Assembly (NCBI GenBank): GCA_964605095.1
Contig: CAZSBS010000016.1
Span: forward strand, 1 to 30,922
Source of the DNA: JAUWQU01 sp964605095
GTDB taxonomy: Bacteria > Planctomycetota > Phycisphaerae > SM23-33
DNA: 30,922 bases
Direction: 5' to 3'
Shown here: positions 15,202 through 22,885 of the stretch, piece by piece
How the letters are laid out: the number at the start of each line of letters is the position of its first letter
Numbering within the stretch: position 1 is the stretch's first letter
Notes under the pieces: model-generated
What the model saw: the letters and a program-made list of their open reading frames with translations, nothing else
Databases searched by the model: none
Told to the model about the DNA's origin: nothing
Translations under genes and position numbers: made by a program

Positions 15202-16422
15202 ATGAGCAAAGCGGCACACCCAAACGCGGTTGTCGGGCAGTCCGGAGGGCCCACCGCGGTTATCAACCAGTCACTCGTGGGAGTCATCGAGGCCGTCCGC
15301 AAGACCAGGGCCATCGGCAAACTGCTCGGCGCCAGGCACGGCGTTCGCGGCATCCTAAACCGGGACTTCATCGACCTCGACGCGGTCGATGGGGCGATGC
15401 TCGAACGTCTCGCCGGCACGCCGGCGGCGGCACTGGGCTCCACCCGCGACAAGCCCGACGAGGAGTACTGCCGCAAGATTGTAGACGTATTCGCCGAGAA
15501 CGACGTGCGGTACTTCTTCTACATCGGCGGCAACGACTCGGCCGATACGGCGCGGATCGTCAACGAACTGGCCAAGAAGGGCGGCTACGAGCTGCACGTT
15601 TTCCACATCCCAAAGACCATCGACAACGACCTTCGCGTGACGGATCACTGCCCCGGCTACGGCTCGGCGGCCAGGTTCGTCGCGTCCGCCTTTATCGGCG
15701 ACGACCGCGACTGCGCGGCCCTGCCAGGCATCAAGATCAACATCATAATGGGCCGGCACGCCGGCTGGCTCACGGCCGCGGCCGCGCTGGGCCGGCAGGA
15801 CGACAAGGACGGCCCGCACCTGGTTTACGTGCCCGAGCTGCCGTTCTCGACCAAGGCGTTCATTGAGGACGTCAAGAGGGTCTACGGCAAGCTGGGGCGC
15901 TGCCAGATCGCCGTCAGCGAAGGCATCGCCGACGCCGACCACACGCCGATCATCGCCGTGCTTGCCAGGGAGCTTGGCAGGGACGTCGAACGCGACAGCC
16001 ACGGCAACATCCAGCTATCGGGCTCGGGGGCACTCGGCGATTTCCTGGCCGACTACCTCAAGGCCGGGATGAAGGGCCTGTACAAGTCGCTCCGCGTCCG
16101 CGCCGACACGTTCGGCTACTTGCAGCGGAGCTTCCCCGGTTTCGCCTCGCCGGTCGACCAGGCTGAGGCCCGCGCCTGCGGCGTCAAGGCGGTCGAGCTT
16201 GCCCTGGCGGGTTGCGAGGACGGCTCCGTCGCCATCAGGCGGCTCAAGGGCGATAAGTACAAGGTGGACCTTGTCCGGGCCGAGCTCAAGGACGTAGCCC
16301 GCTTCACCAAGGACATGCCTCGCGGCTACCTCAACAAGGCCGGCAACCATGTGACCAAGGCCTTCATAAACTACGCCATGCCCCTGACCGGCGGCCTGCC
16401 CGTCAGCGGCAAGCTGTTCTGA
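15202..16422 (+). CDS. pfp: PPi-dependent 6-phosphofructokinase
   Basis: Phosphorylates fructose 6-phosphate with pyrophosphate instead of ATP, reversibly, in glycolysis. The 406-aa protein shows GQSGGPTAVIN at the N-terminus, GGNDS (residues 109-113) and PKTIDND (137-143). In this family Asp at the second position after GG and Lys in PKTIDND mark the PPi users, whereas ATP enzymes have GGDGS and PGTIDND. MGRHAGWL and SEGI follow later. AAGGA (15187-15191) lies 10 nt before the ATG. The spacer upstream is almost wholly heptamer repeat, so a promoter would lie in or before that array. Its 3' end faces that of apgM, another glycolytic gene. Substrate preference is inferred from these residues. 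Confidence 0.92.
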   Translation: MSKAAHPNAVVGQSGGPTAVINQSLVGVIEAVRKTRAIGKLLGARHGVRGILNRDFIDLDAVDGAMLERLAGTPAAALGSTRDKPDEEYCRKIVDVFAENDVRYFFYIGGNDSADTARIVNELAKKGGYELHVFHIPKTIDNDLRVTDHCPGYGSAARFVASAFIGDDRDCAALPGIKINIIMGRHAGWLTAAAALGRQDDKDGPHLVYVPELPFSTKAFIEDVKRVYGKLGRCQIAVSEGIADADHTPIIAVLARELGRDVERDSHGNIQLSGSGALGDFLADYLKAGMKGLYKSLRVRADTFGYLQRSFPGFASPVDQAEARACGVKAVELALAGCEDGSVAIRRLKGDKYKVDLVRAELKDVARFTKDMPRGYLNKAGNHVTKAFINYAMPLTGGLPVSGKLF

Positions 16423-16466
16423 AGAAGAAGAAACAAAAGAGGATTACCGCACAGAGAAAGAAACTC

Positions 16467-16540
16467 ATCCGCAGATTGCGCAGATTAACGCAGATAAAGA
16501 CATGACTTCCTATCTGCGATAATCCGCGCAATCTGCGGAT
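16467..16540. repeat. Long inverted repeat between convergent genes, possible bidirectional terminator
   Basis: Arms at 16467-16496 and 16511-16540 pair in 28 of 30 positions around a 14-nt loop. Each arm is itself a degenerate repeat of CGCAGATT-like units about 9-10 nt long. Outside it a second pair, AAGAAGAAGAA (16422-16432) and TTCTTCTTCTT (16546-16556), frames the whole spacer and touches both stop codons. It would make one large hairpin in transcripts from either side. Confidence 0.8.
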
Positions 16541-16554
16541 AAAGCTTCTTCTTC

Positions 16555-17769
16555 TTAAGCCCCGAACTTTTCGAGCTTTTCCGCGTGGGCCATCGCAAGC
16601 GGGATGATCTCCTTGGACGGGATCGTGCCGATCTGGCCGTGGCGGCAGGCGACCTCGTCGAAGCTCTCGCCGTCCCCGCCGCGAAGATGCGGCGCGCTCA
16701 TCAGGACCGGCACCGGGTGCCAACTGTGGGCCTTGAGGCTCGGGGGCGTCGAGTGGTCCCCGGTGATTATCAGCACGTCGGGCCTGGCCGCCAGAAGCGC
16801 CGGCAGGGCGGCGTCCATCTCCTCGATCCGCTTGACCTTTCCAGCCAGGTCCCCGTCCTCGCCGGTCTTGTCGGTGTACTTGAAGTGCGCGAAGACGAAC
16901 GTGTGGTCTTTCAGGGCCTTGGCAGCCTCGCTACACACGTCGGCAGCCGTCGTGGGCTTGGAGACCACCGGCATCCCGAATAGTGTGGCCACGCCGCGGT
17001 ACATCGGGTATCCCGCGACGGCGGCTGGGTTCAACTTGAACCGCTCGGCGAACGTCGGCCAGGAGGGCGCCTTGGCGAAACCGCGGGCGAGGATCATGTT
17101 CGCCTTCGGCTCGTCGGCAAGGATTCGGCGGACTTGGTTGATTATGTCCTTGACCATCTTGGCAGTCTTGGACTTGTCATGCGGCGGGCGCACGGGCGAG
17201 AGCGGCTCGAGGCCCGTGGCCTGCGGGTCGGTATCGCCGACGTTGTCGTCGAGCCCATCGCCGCGCAGCACCATGAGCGCCCGGTGCTCGGCCTCGGTCT
17301 CGAAGAACACCTCCACGCCGGCGGGGGCCTTGAGGTTCTTGCGGATATTGTCCAGCTCGCGGCGGTTCTCCTCATCGGGTATCCGCCCGGCCCGGCGGTC
17401 GGTAACCTTGCCGTCGGCGCCGATGGTGCAGAAGTTCAGCCGGGCCGCCACGTCCCGCCTGGTCAACGGGAACTCCACGCCCAGCGCGCTGAGCACGCCG
17501 CGCCCGACCTGGTAAACCAGCGGGTCGTAGCCGAAGAGCCCGATGTGCCCGGGTCCGCTGCCGGGTGTCACGCCTGTGGCAACCGGCGTCAGCAGGCCAA
17601 GGGCGCTTGTCGTGGCGAGCTTGTTCATGTTGGGTTTGCGCGCGATGGCCAGGGCCGTGCCCTTGCCCGCGTTGTCGCAGTCGCCCACGCCGTCCATGAC
17701 CAGAAGCACGATCCGCTTGTCATTGGACTTTGCCAGCGAGGATATCAGGTTTCCGTAAGTGTCTTCCAT
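16555..17769 (-). CDS. apgM: 2,3-bisphosphoglycerate-independent phosphoglycerate mutase, archaeal type
   Basis: Interconverts 3- and 2-phosphoglycerate in glycolysis. At 404 aa it belongs to the short ApgM branch of the alkaline-phosphatase superfamily, not the 510-aa GpmI type. Visible motifs: VLLVMDGVGD (Asp26, metal), TPGSGPGHIGLFGYDP (Ser71, the phosphoserine nucleophile), ARLNFCTI, RAGRIP, HRALMVLRG, FAHFKYTDKTGEDGD and the metal-binding ITGDHSTP. AAGGA lies 8 nt before the ATG. A -35/-10 pair lies at 17844-17872. It converges on the PPi-phosphofructokinase gene, with only the inverted-repeat spacer between. Confidence 0.93.
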   Translation of the reverse strand: MEDTYGNLISSLAKSNDKRIVLLVMDGVGDCDNAGKGTALAIARKPNMNKLATTSALGLLTPVATGVTPGSGPGHIGLFGYDPLVYQVGRGVLSALGVEFPLTRRDVAARLNFCTIGADGKVTDRRAGRIPDEENRRELDNIRKNLKAPAGVEVFFETEAEHRALMVLRGDGLDDNVGDTDPQATGLEPLSPVRPPHDKSKTAKMVKDIINQVRRILADEPKANMILARGFAKAPSWPTFAERFKLNPAAVAGYPMYRGVATLFGMPVVSKPTTAADVCSEAAKALKDHTFVFAHFKYTDKTGEDGDLAGKVKRIEEMDAALPALLAARPDVLIITGDHSTPPSLKAHSWHPVPVLMSAPHLRGGDGESFDEVACRHGQIGTIPSKEIIPLAMAHAEKLEKFGA

Positions 17770-17843
17770 TGCTTGGGTCCTTCTTGTTGCAACTGCTTTG
17801 AGCCGCTTTTTCCGCTTGCCGGCTTACGCTGCCGACGGCGGGG

Positions 17844-17872
17844 AGTTTACCATCCCGCCATGATGATTCCAA
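17844..17872 (-). promoter_or_regulatory. Probable promoter of apgM
   Basis: On the minus strand TTGGAA (17867-17872) and TAAACT (17844-17849), each 4 of 6 to consensus, are 17 bp apart. They lie between the stop of the membrane-protein gene (17898) and the apgM ATG, and predict a leader of about 67 nt. Confidence 0.4.
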
Positions 17873-17897
17873 CGGTCCAGTGCGAGTTCACGCGGGG

Positions 17898-20042
17898 TCA
17901 GTCCGGGCGAACGTTTATGCGCCCGCGCTGCTCGTCGGCGATGTCTTCGTCGATCAAGCGGAGGTGGTCGGAGGCGGCTGGGTAACCGGGGCGGAGTTCC
18001 AGGGCCTTGATGAAGCACCGGCGGGCGTCCTGCCAGCTTTTCCGCCCCGCCTGGACGTCCGGGGGCAATCTCAGGAACGCTTGCCGCCCGAGTTTTACCA
18101 GGCAGGTTCCCTTCATGTCCCATACCCGCTCGACGTGCGGCTGGTCAGGCCAGTTGGCCAGGGTGTAGTCCTGCACGGCCAAGGCCTGCTTGTCCCACCC
18201 TATTTCCGCCAGCGTGGACGCTCCGAAGTACACGGGGAAGTTGCTGACGGGGTCCATCGCCGAGAGGTGCCGGATGAAGGCGTCGACGTCCAGCGTATCG
18301 GGCGTGATGCACTGCCGCCGGGCCAGGTCGGCGTTGGGTCCGTTTGCTCGCAGCAGCGTGGCGTGAATGGCGTCGAGGTCCACGAGGGCCCAGTTTGGGT
18401 CGGCCAGCATTCGCCTCGCCAGGGGCATCGACGTGTAATCCATCTTGAGCGTCACGACCTGGACGCCAAGGTGGTCGAAGACCGCCCGGTAATCCGCCCG
18501 CCCGCGCGAGACGGCAAGCACGAGCGCCATCGCGTCCGGCGGATATGCCCAGGTGTTGGTCAGCACCGGCACGTCGCGGTGGGCCCCGGTGAACCAGTAG
18601 AGGTTCGACGACGTGTTGTAGTCGGTCCAGAGCCTCCCGGCCGGGGCGTTGCTATTGATCCACCGGGCCGCCGAGAGCGGCAGCGCCGTCTCGGAAACGC
18701 CCAGTCCGAAGCGCGTCGGACGGTTCTCGTAACTGTAGAACCGCTGTGTGAGTACGCCAAAAATGCCCACTGTTCCCGCGAGGATCAGTACCGCCGCCGA
18801 CGTGGCCGGAATCGCCCGCCCAATGGCGGGCCGGCAGCGCCAAGCCAACCGACCAAGCGGCCCGAGCGCATCCCGGCAAGCCGACAGGGCAAGCGGAACG
18901 ATAAGCAAGGCCGCGGGCGCGATGTTCCGCCGCATCGTCAAAGACGCCGCCGTCATCGCGAATATCACCAGCACGTGGGCCCATCTTCGCAGCCAGGCCG
19001 CACACAGCGCCCCGGCGCCCGCCAGCGCCAGCAGTACAATGTAGGCGTCGCTTGCCCTGCTGTTCTCGGAAATACCCGACGCGAACGGGCGGAAGAACTC
19101 CCCGATGACCGCCCAGGGATGGCCCGTCTCGACGAACGAGCCGCCCGCGATGTGATTGGCACGCATGAAGACAAGCGTTTGGAACGGCAAGGCCGCCAGC
19201 CGCCACGTCCAGGGGTTGGCAAAGCACGCCAGAACCTGCAAGCCGAGCACGACCCAGAGAGCCCGGCTTGCACCGGACGGGGCGGACGACGACCGCCGCG
19301 AGCCTTCCCTGCCGACAAAACGCCGCCACAGGCGGCGCAGCACGTCCTCGGCCGCGAAGGCGCCCGTCAGGCCCAGGCCCAGCAGGAAGTAGCTGTGCAG
19401 GTTCACCAGCAGCAGTTGCAGCACCACCAGGGCAGCCGCCGACGGCCTCGTAAGCCGGGCGCGAACCAGTAGGCACAGCATCGCCGCAAGAAGGACGTAG
19501 CTGCACATCTCCGGGCGCAGGAGGATTCGCTCGTACGACGCCATCGCCGCCAGCAGCATCCCGGCCGCGATGCCCAGAGCGCCCAGGCCAAGCTGGCGCA
19601 TTGTGATTGCCAGCAGGGCGAATATGCCCGCCGACAGTGCCGCCAACAGCACGCTCAGGCCCGTGAGCCCGCCGATGCGATACACAGCCGCCATGACCAC
19701 TTGGCTGAGCCAGTTGGCGTTGGGGAAGCGGTATCGGCTGTCGGCGTCCAGCCACGCCCCAGGCGGCAGGTCGTATCGGAGCCGGTCGTGCGGCACGATC
19801 CGGTAAGTGCCCAGGGCGTCGTCGACGATTCGCCCGGTGGAAAGGAAGTGCTCGCCATAGGCGAGATGATAGCCCAGATCCTCCGTCGTCAGCGTCCGCA
19901 CGCCAAGGACCAGCACGAACGCCGCCACCATCGCCGCGGCCGCGATGCCAAGCCCGCGCTGCAAGCCCGGCAGATGCGGCTCGGTCGGCGGCAGAGCGTA
20001 GGCCGGGCTTGAATTACTGGCTTTCGGTTGGCGTCGTTTCAT
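17898..20042 (-). CDS. Polytopic membrane protein, GT-C glycosyltransferase-like
   Basis: A 714-aa protein with a short cytoplasmic N-terminus, about ten or more hydrophobic segments up to residue 430 or so, and a soluble C-terminal part of about 280 residues. After the first membrane segment it reads TTEDLGYHLAYGEHFLSTGRI. The acidic residues and the D-L-x-x-H-L-x-x-G pattern in this first outer loop recall GT-C enzymes, which transfer sugars from lipid carriers. The C-terminus (WQDARRCFIKALELRPGYPAA) looks like one TPR unit. No specific family could be named and the glycosyltransferase idea is inference. The ATG at 20042 lacks a clear ribosome site and sits 9 nt after a TAGAAT, suggesting a leaderless message. 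Confidence 0.7.
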   Translation of the reverse strand: MKRRQPKASNSSPAYALPPTEPHLPGLQRGLGIAAAAMVAAFVLVLGVRTLTTEDLGYHLAYGEHFLSTGRIVDDALGTYRIVPHDRLRYDLPPGAWLDADSRYRFPNANWLSQVVMAAVYRIGGLTGLSVLLAALSAGIFALLAITMRQLGLGALGIAAGMLLAAMASYERILLRPEMCSYVLLAAMLCLLVRARLTRPSAAALVVLQLLLVNLHSYFLLGLGLTGAFAAEDVLRRLWRRFVGREGSRRSSSAPSGASRALWVVLGLQVLACFANPWTWRLAALPFQTLVFMRANHIAGGSFVETGHPWAVIGEFFRPFASGISENSRASDAYIVLLALAGAGALCAAWLRRWAHVLVIFAMTAASLTMRRNIAPAALLIVPLALSACRDALGPLGRLAWRCRPAIGRAIPATSAAVLILAGTVGIFGVLTQRFYSYENRPTRFGLGVSETALPLSAARWINSNAPAGRLWTDYNTSSNLYWFTGAHRDVPVLTNTWAYPPDAMALVLAVSRGRADYRAVFDHLGVQVVTLKMDYTSMPLARRMLADPNWALVDLDAIHATLLRANGPNADLARRQCITPDTLDVDAFIRHLSAMDPVSNFPVYFGASTLAEIGWDKQALAVQDYTLANWPDQPHVERVWDMKGTCLVKLGRQAFLRLPPDVQAGRKSWQDARRCFIKALELRPGYPAASDHLRLIDEDIADEQRGRINVRPD

Positions 20043-20051
20043 GTCCCGCCG

Positions 20052-20080
20052 ATTCTAACGCCTTGCGCAGCCGAAGTCAC
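20052..20080 (-). promoter_or_regulatory. Promoter of the GT-C-like gene, likely leaderless
   Basis: On the minus strand GTGACT (20075-20080, 4 of 6) and TAGAAT (20052-20057, 5 of 6) are spaced by exactly 17 bp. Only 9 nt separate the -10 from the ATG at 20042, so the transcript would begin within a few bases of the start codon. Confidence 0.5.
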
Positions 20081-20087
20081 CGTAAAC

Positions 20088-20172
20088 GGGACAGGCCGGA
20101 GAGAACTCGGATACATGGTCTGTGGGGACAAGGAGGTCGCTTTTACTCCTTGCTCGCCATTGTGATCTCCCC
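20088..20172. repeat. Structured intergenic element, REP-like
   Basis: The core stem CAAGGAG (20129-20135) and CTCCTTG (20146-20152) has a 10-nt loop, with outer arms GGGGA (20124-20128) and TCCCC (20168-20172). The left part begins with GGGACAGGCCGGAG (20088-20101), matching 12 of 14 bases of 29244-29257 in the spacer before the sulfatase. No T-run follows on either strand, so it is not a simple terminator. Confidence 0.45.
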
Positions 20173-20186
20173 AAATGTGTCCGGCA

Positions 20187-21623
20187 CTACTTCGTTTCTG
20201 AAGCCGCGGCTCCGGATGGCGAAGGCTTATCCGTCACGTACGTGTACCGCCTTTGGGGCGTTATGTAGTTGAACACGCTTTGTGAGCCTTCTGTCACGGT
20301 GTGGACTTCGAAGGCCTCGCGGACGAGGTGTTTGAGGCTGGTGTTCTGGACGACGATCATCCGTCGCGGATCGGTCTTGTCGTCGTCGGCTGCCTCGGAC
20401 AGGAGGGCGATGTTGAACAGTTGCCGGCCCCGCGGCGGCGAGTTGCTGGAGATGCGGACCTCACGCAGCGGGCCGTTGGCCAGGGGTACCGCCAGCAGAC
20501 GGGCCAGGTCGAATAAGAATCCCTCGTAGCGCAGCGCCACGGCGCCGCCGCCCTTGCCGGACTCAAAGGAGATGACCGTCTCGCCAGTGCCTACCGCGTC
20601 CGGCTGGGCGATCAAGCGGACCTTGCCGTCAAAGACGATCGCCGGCATGCCGGTGACGATATCGGCGAGGCGGACCTGCTTGCCCGGCTTGACGGCGATG
20701 GTTACCGCCACCGCCATCCGCCCGCGGCGCTCGAGCAGTTCGACGGTGATGCTCTCCATTCGGTCCCACTGGGCCAGGAACGATTCCATCAGGCCGAGGA
20801 CCTTCGGCCCCCACTTGAGGATGTTCCGGACGAGTAGCTGTTTGCTGTTGCCGTGGGCGGGTGGGGCGGTCGCGAGCCGCTCGGCCAGCAGTTTGGCCAG
20901 GTCCCGCTGGAGCGCGGTGGGGTCCGTGCTGCCGCGCATCATCGCGGCGACCTCTCGGCGGACCTGCCGGGTCGCGGCTTTGCCGGCGACCTCGAAGCCA
21001 GCCTGGATCATCGCCTCGGCCAGGGCGTCGTGAAGGCGGCGTTTCTCCACCGGCGTAAGCTGGCCGAACAGGCCGCTCTCGGCCTGTTCGTTGAGGTACC
21101 TGGCGAGCATTTGCAGCATAGGCCCGGCGGCTGCGCCAAAGACATCGCCCGGCCGGGCCGCCGGCGAGTTGGGCTCGGCGGTGAAGGGCCTGCTGAGGAT
21201 TTCCGCCTTGACCAGCGCCGATGCCAGGGCCGCCGCCCATTGGTTCCTGCTTGCCCGCCCGGCTGTGTCGAGCATTTGCTCCATTCGCTCCATGGCCAGG
21301 CGAATGTCCCGCAACACGTCGACCACCCCGGCCGTCTGGGAACTGCTGATGGAGAACTCCAACTCGTTGGCCCCTTCGCGCAGTTCGACCATCGCGCGGC
21401 GGAGGCTGTCGGAGGCAATTGTCTCATCGTCCTCGATGTGGATGATGCAGAGGGTGGGCATGCGGAAGCCCTCGCCCGCCTTTGGCGCAGCCGGCTTGGC
21501 GCCGGAGGACATGTCCGTAAGCATCCAGTAGCGGTCGAACTCGCCACGTGCGACGCCGTAGCTCGGCACGCACCCAGCCATCGCCGCCAAAGCCAACGCC
21601 AGGATTATTATCGTATGTCTCAC
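20187..21623 (-). CDS. Hypothetical lipoprotein, 478 aa
   Basis: Not a recognised family. The N-terminus is a lipoprotein signal (hydrophobic residues 4-14, lipobox AMAGC with Cys18). The mature part begins YGVARGEFDRYWMLTD. It continues with a predicted mainly helical, Ala/Leu/Arg-rich middle (about 75-300, with possible coiled-coil stretches such as DVLRDIRLAMERMEQML) and a more beta-rich C-terminal third (about 300-440, for example VTIAVKPGKQVRLADIVTGMP and VALRYEGFLFDLARLL). It ends in a hydrophilic tail. The ATG lies 7 nt after the stop of the HAD-domain lipoprotein gene, so the two are surely cotranscribed. The role is probably in the envelope. No catalytic motif was seen. Confidence 0.85.
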   Translation of the reverse strand: MRHTIIILALALAAMAGCVPSYGVARGEFDRYWMLTDMSSGAKPAAPKAGEGFRMPTLCIIHIEDDETIASDSLRRAMVELREGANELEFSISSSQTAGVVDVLRDIRLAMERMEQMLDTAGRASRNQWAAALASALVKAEILSRPFTAEPNSPAARPGDVFGAAAGPMLQMLARYLNEQAESGLFGQLTPVEKRRLHDALAEAMIQAGFEVAGKAATRQVRREVAAMMRGSTDPTALQRDLAKLLAERLATAPPAHGNSKQLLVRNILKWGPKVLGLMESFLAQWDRMESITVELLERRGRMAVAVTIAVKPGKQVRLADIVTGMPAIVFDGKVRLIAQPDAVGTGETVISFESGKGGGAVALRYEGFLFDLARLLAVPLANGPLREVRISSNSPPRGRQLFNIALLSEAADDDKTDPRRMIVVQNTSLKHLVREAFEVHTVTEGSQSVFNYITPQRRYTYVTDKPSPSGAAASETK

Positions 21624-21630
21624 GCGGTTC

Positions 21631-22596
21631 TCACTCGCCCTTGGCCATGTCGAGCAGGTGTTTTTGCATCGCCGACGGCGGATAGGCGGCGCCCTCGAAG
21701 ATGGCCTTTTCGACCTGGTCCCACCCGATCACCACTTGGGCCTTCTCGTCGTCTCTAAGCGACTTGAGTTCTTCCGCCAGGTCTTTCAGTCTGGCCCGGC
21801 GGTTCCGGGCGCCTGCGGGAGGTATGTCCAGGATCATGATCGCCCGCATCCCGTTGTCAAGGTACGCCCTGGCATCGGATATCTTGTCGCCGATGCCGAT
21901 TTCCAGGTTGGTGAAGGTCTTCTTCAGTTCGGCGATCCGGCTGGCCTTGTAGGCCTCGCTGCCCTTGAGGAACCCGCTGACCGTGCTGGACAGCAGCGGC
22001 CCGCGCGGAAAGCTGTTGTCCGCCAGCCAGCGCTTGGACTTGGGCCCTAGCAGCTCCGGCCGATGCGTGAGGTACACGATCGTCCGCCTCTCAGCCAGCC
22101 GGCCCAGAACGCGCCGCGAATGGTCCATGGGCTTGGGCGTGCCCAGCAGGACGGCCTCGAAGCCCGACGCCACGACCGTCTTGTCCAGGTCCACCAGCAC
22201 AAGCGGCGCATCCGGCTGTCGGCAGGCCACGAGCAGCGTTGCGGGTTCCGGCGGCGACTGGCTGAGCCCCGCGGGCGCCACCTGGGCCACGAACTCGTAG
22301 TCGCCCGGCGCACTTGGGGTGAATGTTACGGCCGCGGCGCCGTCCTCGCCCGTCTCGGCCACCTTGAAGAGCCTGCCGTCGCGGAAGAACCTCACCGCCA
22401 GGCCGCTCTGACCGCGCAAGAAGTCCCCGCCGCGGACTTGCACGTGGAGCATCGTTTCCTGGTTGGGCGCGGCAAGGCTGTCTATGGCAAGCAGCAGGTA
22501 ATCGTTCTCGGTGCCCAGCATTAGCTCCTGAACTCCGCAGCCGCCGAGCACAGCCGCCCAAAGCCACAACGCCGCCATTGTCGCACCACGTTTCAT
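21631..22596 (-). CDS. Lipoprotein with lipin/APP1-like HAD phosphatase domain
   Basis: A 321-aa envelope protein. Residues 1-20 form a lipoprotein signal (VLGGC, Cys20). Residues 45-125 form a beta-rich, Ig-like region (MLHVQVRGGDFLRG, PSAPGDYEFVAQV). From about 130 a HAD fold follows: nucleophile LVDLDKT (Asp136, Asp138, Thr140), motif II YLTHRPE, FPRGPLL (about 196-202), Lys residues around 211-226 and the acidic motif IGIGDKISDARAYL (Asp237, Asp241). The order T-x-R-P, then F-P-x-G-P-L-L, then G-D-x-x-x-D is what LNS2/lipin and APP1 phosphatidate phosphatases show, which suggests a lipid or lipid-linked substrate. That is inference. It is the first gene of a two-gene operon, divergent from the TPR lipoprotein gene. 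Confidence 0.8.
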   Translation of the reverse strand: MKRGATMAALWLWAAVLGGCGVQELMLGTENDYLLLAIDSLAAPNQETMLHVQVRGGDFLRGQSGLAVRFFRDGRLFKVAETGEDGAAAVTFTPSAPGDYEFVAQVAPAGLSQSPPEPATLLVACRQPDAPLVLVDLDKTVVASGFEAVLLGTPKPMDHSRRVLGRLAERRTIVYLTHRPELLGPKSKRWLADNSFPRGPLLSSTVSGFLKGSEAYKASRIAELKKTFTNLEIGIGDKISDARAYLDNGMRAIMILDIPPAGARNRRARLKDLAEELKSLRDDEKAQVVIGWDQVEKAIFEGAAYPPSAMQKHLLDMAKGE

Positions 22597-22885
22597 AACT
22601 TATCCCAAGTTGTTAGTCCGGGCAAGTCTACGGCTTTCGGCGCCGCGTTTCAAACATCGTGTTGCGTAAGCCCGCCCGGCGGCGGGCTCCGAAACTGCCT
22701 CTGGCGTTTGTAGTGTGCTCGTAAGAGCATCTTCTTCTTCTCCTCCTGGCCAGGCCAGGCGCCCAGAAGAATACCGCCTTACGACGCCACCACGAACGCT
22801 CCGGCTTGCGGCGGCGCGGCGGGCGACATAGCATTACAGCATCGCCGCTCTCATGCGGGCCGAGAATAACGTTAAGGACAAGTCC
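22597..22885. other. Divergent spacer between two lipoprotein genes
   Basis: Two small hairpins are present. AGCCCGCC-CGGC-GGCGGGCT (22669-22688) has a perfect 8-bp stem. TGCTC-GTAA-GAGCA (22716-22729) has a GNRA-type loop and is followed by a TCTTCTTCTTCTCC tract, so it is terminator-like on the plus strand. No convincing -35/-10 pair was found for either flanking gene. TTGCGG/TAGCAT at 17 bp before the TPR gene is weak. No coding content was recognised. Confidence 0.35.

Noticed and set aside
17880..19472. A 530-codon plus-strand frame opposite the GT-C-like gene
   Set aside because: Arg/Gly/Pro-rich composition without domains, complementary to a convincing membrane protein.
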